NCBI RefSeq assembly: GCF_014207595.1
Contig: NZ_JACHGY010000001.1
Span: 930,001 to 994,000, forward strand
DNA from: Algisphaera agarilytica
Lineage (GTDB): Bacteria; Planctomycetota; Phycisphaerae; Phycisphaerales; Phycisphaeraceae
Direction: 5' to 3'
Length of the DNA stretch: 64,000 nt
In this document: positions 8,716 to 18,700 of the stretch, piece by piece
Position numbering within the stretch: the stretch's first letter is position 1
Layout of the letters: the number at the start of each line of letters is the position of its first letter
Position numbers and translations under genes: made by a program
Notes under the pieces: generated by a model
Told to the model about the DNA's origin: nothing
Seen by the model: only the letters and a program-made list of their open reading frames with translations
The model's database searches: none

Positions 8716-9759
8716 ATGGCCGACGCTCCGCGACCTCCCCGACTCTCCGATGCCACCCGACACGACGACGCCACCCTGCTGGCCCGGGCGGTGCCCGCGG
8801 TCGAGGGCCGACGCATCGCGGTGGTGGGCGATGTCATCCTGGACTGCTACCGCTCGGACGGTGGACGCTCGCACTGCTTCCCCGGCGGGGCCGGCGTGAT
8901 CGCGGGTCACCTTCGTCGCCTGGGAGCGCAACCCGTTCTGGTGACGCAGCTCGCCAACGACGGGAACGCCCGCCAACTCCGCCGAGGCCTCGACGATCTG
9001 GGGATCGAGGTGCATGCGGTTCCCACGGACGCCGCCCAGCCGGTCCGGACTCGCCGGGTCCAGGGCCATCGCATTACCGCAACGCCACGCCAGGAGCTGA
9101 TCGAATCCCCCCCGCCCGTGACGACCGGGCGGATTGCCGGGGCCATCACCGAACGCCGGCTGGACCTGGACGCGGTCATTTTCGCGGATTTCGGCCACGG
9201 CACGGTTACCCCCGAACTGCTCGACGGCGTGCTGCCGATCCTCCGGCCCAGCACCCCGGTCCTGACCGGCGACGTCAGCGGCCCCCGCGCCAGCCTCCTG
9301 GCGATGCGGAAGTTTGACCTGCTCACGCCGACCGAGCGTGAGTTGCGTCGGCTCTCGCCGAGCCCTTCGCCGCTCACCCCGCTGGATGCCTTGGGCAGGC
9401 GGTTGGTGACTGAACTCGACCTCAAACACCTGCTGGTCACCCGCGACGCCTCGGGCTGCGTCCGGTACAGCTCCAACGGCACCAAGCGGGAACAACCCAG
9501 CCTCGCGTCGATGTACCAGACCCGGGTCTTTGATGAAGTCGGCGCGGGCGATGCCCTGCTCGCCGCGGCCACGCTGGGGCTTTGTAGCGGGCTCGGGATC
9601 CGTTCCAGTGTCCGCCTGGGCCAGATCGCCGCCGCCGCCGCGATCGCACAAATAGGCAACGCCGCGATGGGTTGGGAGCGTCTGCACCGCGTGATCGCCC
9701 CCCAGGCCACCTCCGCCGCCTCGTACCCCGCACAGGCAGCCTCCATGCCCGCGGCGTAA
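8716..9759 (+). CDS. PfkB-family carbohydrate kinase (HldE/RfaE kinase-like)
   Basis: About 347 residues. Ribokinase-fold landmarks in order: IAVVGDVILDCYRSDG, the substrate-binding segment CFPGGAGVIAGHLRRLGA, the mid-domain LDAVIFADFGHGTVTP, LLTPTERELRRL, and the ATP-binding/anion-hole motif DEVGAGDALLAAA with the catalytic aspartate. The layout is closest to the kinase half of the heptose enzyme HldE, without the nucleotidyltransferase half. In the GG motif the asparagine usual in HldE is replaced, so the substrate may differ. It diverges from the glycan operon, so a role in supplying an activated sugar is plausible but unproven. Confidence 0.8.
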   Translation: MADAPRPPRLSDATRHDDATLLARAVPAVEGRRIAVVGDVILDCYRSDGGRSHCFPGGAGVIAGHLRRLGAQPVLVTQLANDGNARQLRRGLDDLGIEVHAVPTDAAQPVRTRRVQGHRITATPRQELIESPPPVTTGRIAGAITERRLDLDAVIFADFGHGTVTPELLDGVLPILRPSTPVLTGDVSGPRASLLAMRKFDLLTPTERELRRLSPSPSPLTPLDALGRRLVTELDLKHLLVTRDASGCVRYSSNGTKREQPSLASMYQTRVFDEVGAGDALLAAATLGLCSGLGIRSSVRLGQIAAAAAIAQIGNAAMGWERLHRVIAPQATSAASYPAQAASMPAA

Positions 9760-9843
9760 AATATACGTTTGAAACCTGAACCGGCACCCCGGCGTAACGA
9801 CCTATAGTCAGAGGCCGTACTTCTGTCATGAACGCGCTCATCT

Positions 9844-11274
9844 ATGTCTGACCACGAAACCCCCGACCACACCGTCCCCGAAACCCGGGACGAACCACGC
9901 CCCGAACGCCAACCGATCCCGCGCGGCCCCAACCGCCTGCTGGCGTTGACTTCGCGCCTGGTCGTCGCGGTGCTGATGCTGGGAGCCGCGATCGCGATCT
10001 TCTTCCTCATGAGCTCGACCAAGCCCGTGGTGCAGGAAGTCGATCCCGCCGCCACCCGGCAGACCGTCATCGTCTTCGAGGCCCAGCGCGTGCCCGTCCA
10101 GCGGCAGTGGCGCGGCTACGGCACCGCCGAGGCGCTGTACTCCGCCGACGTCCCGTCCCGGGTCACCGCGACGGTCGAGTCGATCCCCGTCGAGGTCCGC
10201 CCCGGGGCCGTCGTGACCAAGGGTCAACTGCTGGTCCAGCTCGACGCCTCGGATTTCGAGCGGCAACTCGATATCGCCCAGCAACGCATCGCCGAACTCG
10301 ACGCGGCGCTGTCGCAGCTGGATGTGGAATCCGATCGGCTCGAAGAACGCCTGGTGCTGGAAGACTCCGACGTCGCCATCGCTCAGACCGAGTACGACCG
10401 TCAGGTGCGTTTCCAGGAACGCAACGTCGGCACCCAGCAAGACCTCGACACCGCCGAACGCAACCTCATCACCGCCAAGCGTAACCAGCTGCTGACCCGC
10501 GAGGCGGCCGACCTCATCGGGCCGCGCCGCCGTTCGCTCGAGGCCCAGAAGGCTTCGCAGCAGTCGCAGGTGAACCTGGCCGAGCTCAACCAGCAGCGCA
10601 CCACGATCCTTAGCCCGATCGACGGCGTGCTCCAGACGATCGACGTCGAAGTCGGCGAAAACCTCGCCGCGGGGCAGACCATCGCCCGGGTCGTTTCGCT
10701 CAGCCCGATCGAGGTGCCGATCCAGCTGCCCGCCTCGTCACGCATGTCGGTCAGTGTGGGCGATCGTGTCATCCTCGAACCGACCTCCGGCCCCGCGAGC
10801 CTGATCGACGGCCTGGGCTGGACCACCACCATCGCCCGCATCGCCCCTGAGCAGGACGCGACCACGCGCACCCTCACCGTCTACGCCGACCTCACCGACG
10901 AAAACGGCAACGCCCGCTTGCCCGCCCCGGGCATGTTCCTCGAAGCCACCGTCGCCATCGCCGATGTCGAAGACCGCTTCGTGGTGCCGCGCCGCTCGAT
11001 CCGGCAGGGCCGCATCCAGGTCGCCCAAGACGGCGAGGTGGTCAGCCGCGCCGTCCAGGTCGCCTACACCTTGTCCGGCACGCATTCGGGCTTCGGCCTG
11101 CCCGACGACCAGTGGGCGGTCATCGATGATGTGCTCGAAGACGGCGACCTGGTGATCGTCAACGCCGCCACGCGTATCGCCGACGGCACCCTCGTCGATC
11201 CCAAGCCGGTGAACGAAACCGTCAGCAAGGCCTCGGCCCAGCAAACGCCCGAGGAAGGCGAGGCCACGCCATGA
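9844..11274 (+). CDS. RND efflux periplasmic adaptor (HlyD/AcrA family)
   Basis: About 476 residues. A cytoplasmic N-terminus of roughly 30 residues is followed by one membrane segment (LVVAVLMLGAAIAIFFLM), then the biotinyl-lipoyl half-motif (PSRVTATVESIPVEVRPGA), a long alpha-helical hairpin (about residues 140-240), the second lipoyl half (TILSPIDGVLQTIDVEVGE) and beta-barrel domains. It links the inner-membrane RND pump to an outer-membrane channel. The stop overlaps the pump start as ATGA. No TolC gene is visible, so the outer channel must be encoded elsewhere. Confidence 0.9.
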   Translation: MSDHETPDHTVPETRDEPRPERQPIPRGPNRLLALTSRLVVAVLMLGAAIAIFFLMSSTKPVVQEVDPAATRQTVIVFEAQRVPVQRQWRGYGTAEALYSADVPSRVTATVESIPVEVRPGAVVTKGQLLVQLDASDFERQLDIAQQRIAELDAALSQLDVESDRLEERLVLEDSDVAIAQTEYDRQVRFQERNVGTQQDLDTAERNLITAKRNQLLTREAADLIGPRRRSLEAQKASQQSQVNLAELNQQRTTILSPIDGVLQTIDVEVGENLAAGQTIARVVSLSPIEVPIQLPASSRMSVSVGDRVILEPTSGPASLIDGLGWTTTIARIAPEQDATTRTLTVYADLTDENGNARLPAPGMFLEATVAIADVEDRFVVPRRSIRQGRIQVAQDGEVVSRAVQVAYTLSGTHSGFGLPDDQWAVIDDVLEDGDLVIVNAATRIADGTLVDPKPVNETVSKASAQQTPEEGEATP

Positions 11275-14200
11275 GTCTGGCTCGCTTCGGCGTCCGCAAC
11301 CCCGTGCCCGTCAACCTGCTCATGACCGCGATCCTCATCGCGGGCATCGTCGCGGGCCTGTCGCTGCGCCGCGAGTTCTTCCCCGAGCAAGACCCCGAGT
11401 CCGCCACGCTCACGCTGCCCTACCCCGGCGCAACCCCCGAAGAGGTGGAAGACGCCCTGGCGATCAAGGTGGAGAACCAGCTCATCGACCTCGACGAGGT
11501 GGACGAGCTCAGCGTCACCCTCGCCGAGGGCGGCGGCGGGATGACGATCAAGTTCCGCGAAGGGATCGACGCCGAAAAAGCACTCGACGAAGTCGACCGC
11601 GCGATCGACACGCTGCAAGACCTGCCCGACGAGAGCGAGGAGATCACCACCCAGCTCCTCGAGCCACGCCTGCCGGTGATCCGCGTCGCGGTGTTCGGCG
11701 ACCTCGAAGAGTCGGTCATGAAAGACGTCATCCGTGGCGTCCGCGACGACCTGCTCACCCTCGAAGGCATGGGCGAGGTGCTCATCGACGGCGTGCGCGA
11801 CTACGAGATCCGCGTCGACGTCCGGCAGGACGCGCTGCTCCAACAAGGCATCGCGCTGCCCGAGGTAGCCGACGCGGTCGGCGCCTGGATGCGCGAAATC
11901 CCCGGCGGCACCGTCAAAAACGTCGGCGGCAACGTGAAGGTCCGCACCATGGGCGTCGCGGAGCGTGCCGAGGCGATCCGCCAGATCGTGGTGCGCAGCT
12001 TCCCGGATGGCCGAACGATCGCGCTGGGCGACATCGCCGAGGTCAGCGAGGGCTTTGTCGACGACCAGATCATCAACCGGTTCAACAGCCGAACCACCGA
12101 CGCGCCCCCGCAAGACGACGCGATGGGCGAAGAGCTGATCGGCAAGCCCGCCGCGATGCTGACCGTGTTCAAGGTCGGCGACCAGGACATCGTCAACATG
12201 GCCAAGTCCGTGCGGTCCTACGTCAAGGGCCGGCAGGGCAAGCCGTTCGACGGCACGGCCCTCGAAGTCCGCTTCGGCTCGGACCGTTACGACGCCTACC
12301 TGCTCGGGTTGAACTCACCCACCCCCCTGCCGCGCGGGGTGTCCGTCTCGGCGACGTCGGACCTGGCCCGTTTCGTCGAGGGCCGGCTCGACCTGCTCAC
12401 CCGCAACGCCGGCTACGGCGCGATCCTCGTGTTCGCCACGCTGCTGGTCTTCCTGAACTGGCGCGTCGCGTTTTGGGTCGGCGTGGGCCTGCTCACCGCG
12501 ATCCTCGGCACGCTGGTTCTCATGTCCGCGATCGACGTCACCCTCAACCTGCTGACCATGTTCGGGCTGATTGTCGTGCTGGGCCTCCTCGTCGACGACG
12601 CGATCGTGGTCTCGGAAAACATCCAGGCGCGACACGACCGCGGCGAGCCGTCGTTCGAGGCGGCAGTGGGCGGAACCAATCAGGTGAGCTGGCCGGTGGT
12701 GGCGACGGTGCTGACCAGCATCGTGGCGTTCCTGCCGTTGTCGTTCATCAAGGGCAACATCGGTGACCTGCTGGGGGCGCTCCCGATCGTCGTGGCGTGT
12801 GCGCTCATCATGTCGTTGATCGAGACGCTGCTGATCCTGCCCAGCCACATGGCCCACAGCCTGGTCCACCGCGACCGCGCTTTGGCCGACCAAACCAAAC
12901 CCCACCGCCTCGCCCGGGCGATCAAGCGTTTTGAAGAAAAACGCGACTACGTCATCTTCGAGAAGGTCGTCCCGGCCTACGCCCGGCTGCTCAAGTTCTC
13001 GCTGCGTTACCGCTACCTCGCCATCGTCGCCACGTTCTCGGTGTTCATCGGGACGATGAGCCTCTGGGCCGGGGGCCGGGTGGTCTTCGAGTTCCTGCCC
13101 AACAACGACGCCGAGACGCTGGTCGTCGACCTGCGTATGCCCATCGGCACGCCGATCGAAGACACCAACGCCGCGGTCGCCGCCGTCGAGCAGGCAGCGT
13201 TCGGGCAGCGCGAGGTGCAGTCGGTCGCCTCGGTCGTCGGGCAGCGGTCCGACATCGACACCGGCCAGGCCGACGGGGCCTCGACCCACGTCGCGCAGAT
13301 GTTCATCGAGCTGTACTACGTCGAGCTGCGGGACCGCGAATCGTCGAAGGTCATCCAATCCATCCGCGACGAACTGCAAGGCAAGCTCGACGCGGTCGAC
13401 CGGATCAACTTCTCCGAGATCTCCGGCGGCCCCTCCGGCCCGGGCATCACCGTGCGGGTGCGCGGCAAAGACGGCAACCAGATCGACGCCGCCGTGGCCG
13501 ACCTCAAGACCTTGCTCGCGGGCTTCGAGGGCGTGGTGGATATCAACGACGACAACGACCTGGGCCAGGCCGAGCAGCGCATCGTGCCCCGCCCCGCCGA
13601 CATCCGCAGCGTCGGCCTTACGCCCGCCGACGTGGCGCTGCAGGTCCGCGGGTTCCTCTTCGGCATCGACGCGCACACCTACGCCGACCAGCAGGAAGAC
13701 ATCGACGTGCGGGTACGCGTCGACGAGCGCACCCGCCGCGACCTGGGCGCCATCGAAAACGCCTGGCTGGTCACACCCACCGGCTCGCTGGTCCCGCTGT
13801 CTGAAGTCGCCGACATCGAAGAGGCCACGACCTACTCGACGATCAAGCGCGTCGATCGCCAGCGGACCGTCACCGTCACCGCCGAGACGATCCCCAGCGT
13901 GAGCACCGAAGACGTCACCGCCGCGATCGACCTCGACGAGGTCCGCAAGAAATACCCCCAGCTCACCATCGAATACGCCGGCCGACAGGAACAAATGGGC
14001 GACGCGTTCGGCTCGCTGCCGCTGGGCATGGGCGCCGCCTGCCTGATGATCTACGTCATCCTCGCCTGGCTGTTCTCCAGCTACTTCCAGCCGTTAACGG
14101 TCATGCTCATCATCCCGTTCTCGCTCATCGGCGTGGTCTGGGGCCACCTGCTGCTCGGCTACAACCTCACGTTCCTCAGCCTCATCGGCATCGTCGCGCT

Positions 14201-14573
14201 TTCGGGCATCGTCGTGAACGACTCGCTGATCCTCGTGGAGTTCTTCAACCACGAACGCCAGCGAGGCATGGCGATTCTCGACGCCCTGATCGCCGCGGGC
14301 CGGGCCCGCCTCCGACCGATCCTGCTCACCACGATCACCACCGTGCTGGGCCTGACCCCGTTGATTCTCGAGCAGTCCTTCCAGGCCAAGTTCCTGATCC
14401 CCATGGGCATCAGCATCGCCGCCGGCCTGCTCTCGGCCACCGTGCTCATCCTCGTCGTCCTGCCCTGCTGGATCCTGATCTTCGACGACATCCGCCGCGG
14501 CGCGTACTACCTCTGGCACGGCCGGGCGAAAGAAAAGGCTTCGCCAAACTTGTTCAGCGAAGCCTCAGCTTGA
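11271..14573 (+). CDS. RND efflux transporter permease (AcrB/AcrD/AcrF family)
   Basis: About 1100 residues, normal for the family. It begins with a short cytoplasmic segment and TM1 (PVPVNLLMTAILIAGIVAGL). Two large periplasmic loops and two TM bundles follow: NWRVAFWVGVGLLTAILGTL, VVLGLLVDDAIVVSENI (the TM4 aspartates of the proton relay), then the second half with FLSLIGIVALSGIVVNDSLI. It should use proton-motive force to export hydrophobic compounds or lipids. The TM4 DDAIVV motif suggests an active proton pathway. Substrate is unknown. It is translationally coupled to the adaptor. Confidence 0.93.
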   Translation: MSLARFGVRNPVPVNLLMTAILIAGIVAGLSLRREFFPEQDPESATLTLPYPGATPEEVEDALAIKVENQLIDLDEVDELSVTLAEGGGGMTIKFREGIDAEKALDEVDRAIDTLQDLPDESEEITTQLLEPRLPVIRVAVFGDLEESVMKDVIRGVRDDLLTLEGMGEVLIDGVRDYEIRVDVRQDALLQQGIALPEVADAVGAWMREIPGGTVKNVGGNVKVRTMGVAERAEAIRQIVVRSFPDGRTIALGDIAEVSEGFVDDQIINRFNSRTTDAPPQDDAMGEELIGKPAAMLTVFKVGDQDIVNMAKSVRSYVKGRQGKPFDGTALEVRFGSDRYDAYLLGLNSPTPLPRGVSVSATSDLARFVEGRLDLLTRNAGYGAILVFATLLVFLNWRVAFWVGVGLLTAILGTLVLMSAIDVTLNLLTMFGLIVVLGLLVDDAIVVSENIQARHDRGEPSFEAAVGGTNQVSWPVVATVLTSIVAFLPLSFIKGNIGDLLGALPIVVACALIMSLIETLLILPSHMAHSLVHRDRALADQTKPHRLARAIKRFEEKRDYVIFEKVVPAYARLLKFSLRYRYLAIVATFSVFIGTMSLWAGGRVVFEFLPNNDAETLVVDLRMPIGTPIEDTNAAVAAVEQAAFGQREVQSVASVVGQRSDIDTGQADGASTHVAQMFIELYYVELRDRESSKVIQSIRDELQGKLDAVDRINFSEISGGPSGPGITVRVRGKDGNQIDAAVADLKTLLAGFEGVVDINDDNDLGQAEQRIVPRPADIRSVGLTPADVALQVRGFLFGIDAHTYADQQEDIDVRVRVDERTRRDLGAIENAWLVTPTGSLVPLSEVADIEEATTYSTIKRVDRQRTVTVTAETIPSVSTEDVTAAIDLDEVRKKYPQLTIEYAGRQEQMGDAFGSLPLGMGAACLMIYVILAWLFSSYFQPLTVMLIIPFSLIGVVWGHLLLGYNLTFLSLIGIVALSGIVVNDSLILVEFFNHERQRGMAILDALIAAGRARLRPILLTTITTVLGLTPLILEQSFQAKFLIPMGISIAAGLLSATVLILVVLPCWILIFDDIRRGAYYLWHGRAKEKASPNLFSEASA

Positions 14574-14590
14574 TTATCGATTTGGTGCCG

Positions 14591-14656
14591 TAGGTCAGGT
14601 CTTCGACCTGACATGGCAGTTCATTGGCAATGGTGTCAGGTCGAAGACCTGACCTA
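14591..14656. repeat. Perfect 23-bp inverted repeat (REP-like)
   Basis: Arms at 14591-14613 and 14634-14656 are exact reverse complements (core CAGGTCTTCGACCTGA) separated by 20 bases. It lies between the convergent ends of the RND pump gene and the small membrane gene, so its transcript would form a strong hairpin that could act as a bidirectional terminator. Its form matches dispersed REP-like palindromes common in planctomycete intergenic DNA. Confidence 0.75.
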
Positions 14657-14698
14657 CCGAACCATCTACGAAGGGTGGATTTCGGAAGCCTAGAAGTA

Positions 14699-15010
14699 TT
14701 AGCCCAAGTACTTTGACCTGTCTCCCAAAACTCGAAACTTCATCCCAAAGAGCCTAGCGAGCAGATTCTGCTTACCTTGAAGCAAGCACATACAAACATG
14801 TACGCTCCAAATGCAAGCCGCAACACTAGACACCAAAACTTGCCAACTTGGTTTAAGTGAAATCGACACCCCCTGCCAACCATCCTCACTGAAATAATGA
14901 GAAGCGGCAGAATAGATAAGCCCAACAATTAAAAACACACAAAGGAATTCAAAAAGAAATCTAACACCTATCCAAAAAGGATTTTGCTTAGGTCTCAAAT
15001 TTGATTCCAT
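14699..15010 (-). CDS. Small two-TM membrane protein, unknown function
   Basis: About 103 residues from the ATG at 15010. Two hydrophobic stretches are visible: FEFLCVFLIVGLIYSAA and LVSSVAACIWSVHVCMCLL, then a basic C-terminus. A GTG at 15031 is an alternative start that overlaps the stop of the response regulator as GTGA. A GGGGG stretch five bases before the ATG weakly favours the later start. The gene is far more AT-rich than its neighbours, suggesting transfer or relaxed selection. I recognise no family. It may be the last gene of the kinase/regulator operon. Confidence 0.55.
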   Translation of the reverse strand: MESNLRPKQNPFWIGVRFLFEFLCVFLIVGLIYSAASHYFSEDGWQGVSISLKPSWQVLVSSVAACIWSVHVCMCLLQGKQNLLARLFGMKFRVLGDRSKYLG

Positions 15011-15027
15011 GTCAGCCCCCGAAAAAA

Positions 15028-15702
15028 TCACTCGCCCTTACGCATCGCCCAATGGATCGCGTGGCGCGTGAGTTCGCTGCCGTTTTTCAGGCTGAGCTTG
15101 GTCTTGATCTTTTCGCGGTAGGTCTCGACCGTCTTCACCGACAAGTGCAGGCGGGCGGCGATGTCGCGGGAGGACAGGCCGTCGCCCAGGAGTTCGAAGA
15201 CCTCGAGCTCGCGGTCGGACAAGGTCGACACCGGCGACTGGGCGGGCGACTCGTTGGTGGCCACGCGGTTGAGTACGCGGGCGGTGGCGCTGGGGCTGAG
15301 GTAGATCTTGTTGTCGAGCACCTGACGGATCGCGGTGATGATGTTTTCGGTGGCCTGTTCCTTGCGGAGGTAGCCCGAAGCACCGGCACGCAGCACGCGG
15401 TCGGCGTAGAGCGCTTCGTCCATCATGGAGACGACCAGCATCTTGATGTTGAGCTCGGCGGCGCGGATCTGCTTGATGAGTTCCAGGCCGTGGCCGTCGC
15501 CCAGGGACAGGTCGATCAGCGCCAGGTCGGGGCGGACTTCGCTGAGCACGTCCAGCGCGGTGGACACATCGGGCGCCTCGCCAACCACATCGAACTCGGG
15601 CACATCGTTGATCAGTTCGATCAGGCCACGACGGACAATCGGGTGGTCGTCCACGACGACGATCCGTGCGGTGGCTTGGGTGGTAGAGGCATCAGATAAC
15701 AT
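15028..15702 (-). CDS. NarL/FixJ-family response regulator
   Basis: About 224 residues. The N-terminal receiver domain has the acidic pair in VVDDHPIVRRGL, the phospho-acceptor in LALIDLSLGDGHG, and the conserved lysine near YLRKEQATENI. The C-terminal LuxR-type DNA-binding domain reads LSDRELEVFELLGDGLSS through LSVKTVETYREKIKTKLSL. The ATG at 15702 is preferred over the long upstream extension because it begins just before the receiver domain; it overlaps the kinase gene by 11 bases. It should be phosphorylated by the adjacent kinase and control transcription of unknown targets. Confidence 0.92.
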   Translation of the reverse strand: MLSDASTTQATARIVVVDDHPIVRRGLIELINDVPEFDVVGEAPDVSTALDVLSEVRPDLALIDLSLGDGHGLELIKQIRAAELNIKMLVVSMMDEALYADRVLRAGASGYLRKEQATENIITAIRQVLDNKIYLSPSATARVLNRVATNESPAQSPVSTLSDRELEVFELLGDGLSSRDIAARLHLSVKTVETYREKIKTKLSLKNGSELTRHAIHWAMRKGE

Positions 15703-18700
15703 AGTCTTCTCCGGTTTCGTCTTGCGGACGAGGGGGGGCACCCGCGGGCAGGTGCAGGGTCTGGCTTGGCCGCGAGCACACAATCATGGTGCCCGCGTCG
15801 GGGTAAGAATTAATCGTCATTGTAGCGCCGATGGCCTCGGCGCGGTAGCGCATAATGTTCAATCCCAGCCCCGATTCCGGTCCGCTGGAACGTTCTGGAA
15901 CAGGCGGGATGCCAACGCCGTCGTCTTTGACGGTGAGGGTCAGGGCGTCGTCGCTCTGGCCGAGGATGATCTCGATGGACGAGGCCTGGGCGTGCTTAGC
16001 GGCGTTGTGGGTCGCTTCCTGAGCGATGAACAGCAGGTGGTTCGCGGCCTCTTCGTCGAGCTCATCGGGCGTACGGCGGCAGTGGAACGTGACGGGCAGT
16101 TGGTGAACCAGTGCCGAGCGCTCGGCGAGGCTTTCGAGTGCCGTCTCCAGTTCGTCGGGGGCGATACGCTCGGAGCTGAGGCCGCTGATGAGGCGGCGCA
16201 CCTCGGAGTTGGCCTGCCCGACCATGCCGGCGAGTTCGGCGACACGCTCGGCTTCGGGGATGCTCTGCGACTCGAGGCGGCGACGCAGGCTTTCGCTGAG
16301 CATGTTGATGCCCGTGAGTTGCTGGGCGAGGGTGTCGTGGAGCTCGTGCCCCAGCATCCGCCGTTCGCGTTCGGCGTGGGTGACCTGGGCCTGGGCGAAG
16401 ACGCGTTGACGGTTGGCGCTGATGTCGGTCAGCGACAGCAGCACGCGCGACAGGTCGGGCTTGCCGTTGGATTCGGGGATGACCACGCGCAACAGCACGT
16501 CGATCATCCGGCCATCCAGCGTGCGGTAGCGGGTTTCGATCTCGCCGGAGGTCTGCCCGTCCCAGATCATGTGGAGCTTCAGCAGCAACGCTTCGAGCGG
16601 CGGACGGAATCGCCCCTGCCTCACCGCCTCGGCAAACTGCTCGGTGCCCGTCGATGCAAACAACGCGCAGGCCCCCTGATTCACACTGAGGATGCGTGTC
16701 TTGCGCATCACTTCACCGATAAACTCGGGGTTGGAGGCCATGTGGGCCGAGAGGTCCGCCACGTCCAGCTCGCGCAGCTCATCGAACGCACGGCCGACCG
16801 CGGTGAGGTCGTGTTCGATCACGCCGACCGGGACCCGTTCGAACAATTCGCGGTATCGCCGCTCGCTGGCGGTGAGTTTCTCGGAGGTCTGTTTCAGCTC
16901 GGTGACGTCCATCGCGATCACGATGACCCCGACCGGTTTGCGGTCGTTGTCGAACAGCGGGACCTTGTCGGTTCGGATCCATCGCTCCTTGCCGTCGAGC
17001 GTCGGCATCCTTTCGACGTATCCCAGCTTGGGCTGCCCCGAGCGGATGACTTCCAAGTCGTCTTTGTAGAACGCGTCCGCGGTCTCGGGGTAGAGCTCGG
17101 CGGAGTGTCGGCCCTCGATCTGGTCGGCGGGCAGGCCCTCGGCATCGCACACGGTCTTGTTGACCCGCAGGATGCGGTTCTGGGTGTCCTTGTAGAACAC
17201 AAACGCCGGGATGCCGTCGAGGATCTTCTGGTTTTCTTCTCGCTGGCGCGCGATCTCTTGCTCGTTGCGTTTACGGGAGGTGATGTCCCGGGCGCTGATG
17301 GCCACGCCGTCGCCGACGCGCACGACCTGCTGCTCCATCCAGCCCGCCTGGATCCCTTCTTCCGCGGCATCGAGCGGGAATTCCCGGCTGAACCCTTCGC
17401 CGGTCCGGACCACCTCGCGGTAGGCCCCGAAAAAGAAGTCGCTGCGGTTGACCGGCAGCAACTCGCAGAGTCGCTGGCCGATGACCTCGTGCCGCTGGCG
17501 CGACACCATCTCCGCGCCGCGTTGGTTCAGGTCGGTGAACACAAAATCGATGATCTCGCCGTCTTCGCCGCGGAGCGCATCGAACAGGAAGAAGGCGTCC
17601 ATCCCCGCCTCGGAGGCGGCGCGGTATCGCTCTTCACTTCGCATGACTTTCTGGTCGGACAAGACGCGTTCGGTCACGTCTTCCACGAGGCCGACCAGAC
17701 GAACGACGTTGCCGTCGTCGTCGTGCACCGGGTACCCGCGGTCCCGCACCCAGCGTTCCTCGCCGGTCGGCCGGATGATGCGGTACGTCAGGTCGAACGG
17801 CTCGTCGTCGGCGGCCCGGAAGACCTTCATCACGTGCGGCTGGTCTTTGGGGTGGACCGATTGAATCCACTGCGTGGAATCGTCCAGGACGACCTGCGCG
17901 GGTTTGGCGAACACTTTCTCGAAGGCCGGACTCAGGTAAATGATGTCACGTTTCTTCCAGTCGAAGATCCAGAACACGCCGTCGAGGTGGTCGGCCAGCT
18001 GGTTGAAGCGGGTCTGGCTCTCGTGCAGGGCTTCCTGCGTCCGCTTGATCGGCGTGATGTCACGGCCGACGGATTGCAGCTCGATGATCTCCCCGTGTTG
18101 GTTGAAAAACGCCCGGTCGGTCCACGACTGCCAACCCATGGATCCACCCGGCAACAGAGCCGAGTGTTCGTCCGTCGCGGTATGGAAGTCCGGCGTGAAC
18201 GAATTGATCTTGTTGAATACGGCCGGCCATTCCTCACGGGGCACGAAGTCCAGAAACTTTCGGCCCAAGAGCTCTTCACGGGTCTTGCCGAGGTAATCGC
18301 AATACGACTGATTGACAAAGGTCAGGGTGGTGTCGGGGAGGTAGCGGCAGATGAAGTCGACCTGGTCTTCCACCACCGCGTGGTAGCGGGATTCGCTTTC
18401 CAGCAGCGCACGGTCGGTGCGGAACTCCGCGGTGACATCGTGGCGGGTCAGTAGAACCCGGCGTTGCCCGTCGGACTCGTGATAAGCCCGGAGTTCGATC
18501 CGGACCCACCGCGTCTCGTGGTGCTCGGCCGCCCCGCAGGAGTAGTGCTGGACAAACTCGTCACACTGTCCCCCCACCACGTCCCGCATCCCGCCGGTCA
18601 AGGCCTCGGTGTCCACGCAGCCGTTGGAACACGACGAATTCAACGCCTCAAAAAGGTTGACGCCCGCTTCGGCTTTTCGCACCAGACCAAAACAATCGTC

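Noticed and set aside
8677-9687. Long minus-strand open frame over the PfkB kinase gene
   Set aside because: No domain signatures; it mirrors a GC-rich coding frame with strong PfkB motifs on the plus strand.
9760-9843. Sigma-70-like promoter (TTGAAA ... TATAGT) before the RND genes
   Set aside because: Spacing between the boxes is about 28 bases, too long for a normal promoter.
12315-13994. 559-residue minus-strand open frame in the RND pump gene
   Set aside because: Composition is Asp/Arg/Gly/Gln-rich without motifs; it is an antisense shadow of the permease.
15425-18454. 1009-residue plus-strand open frame across the PAS kinase gene
   Set aside because: It is an antisense artefact of high-GC coding; the opposite strand has clear PAS and kinase domains.
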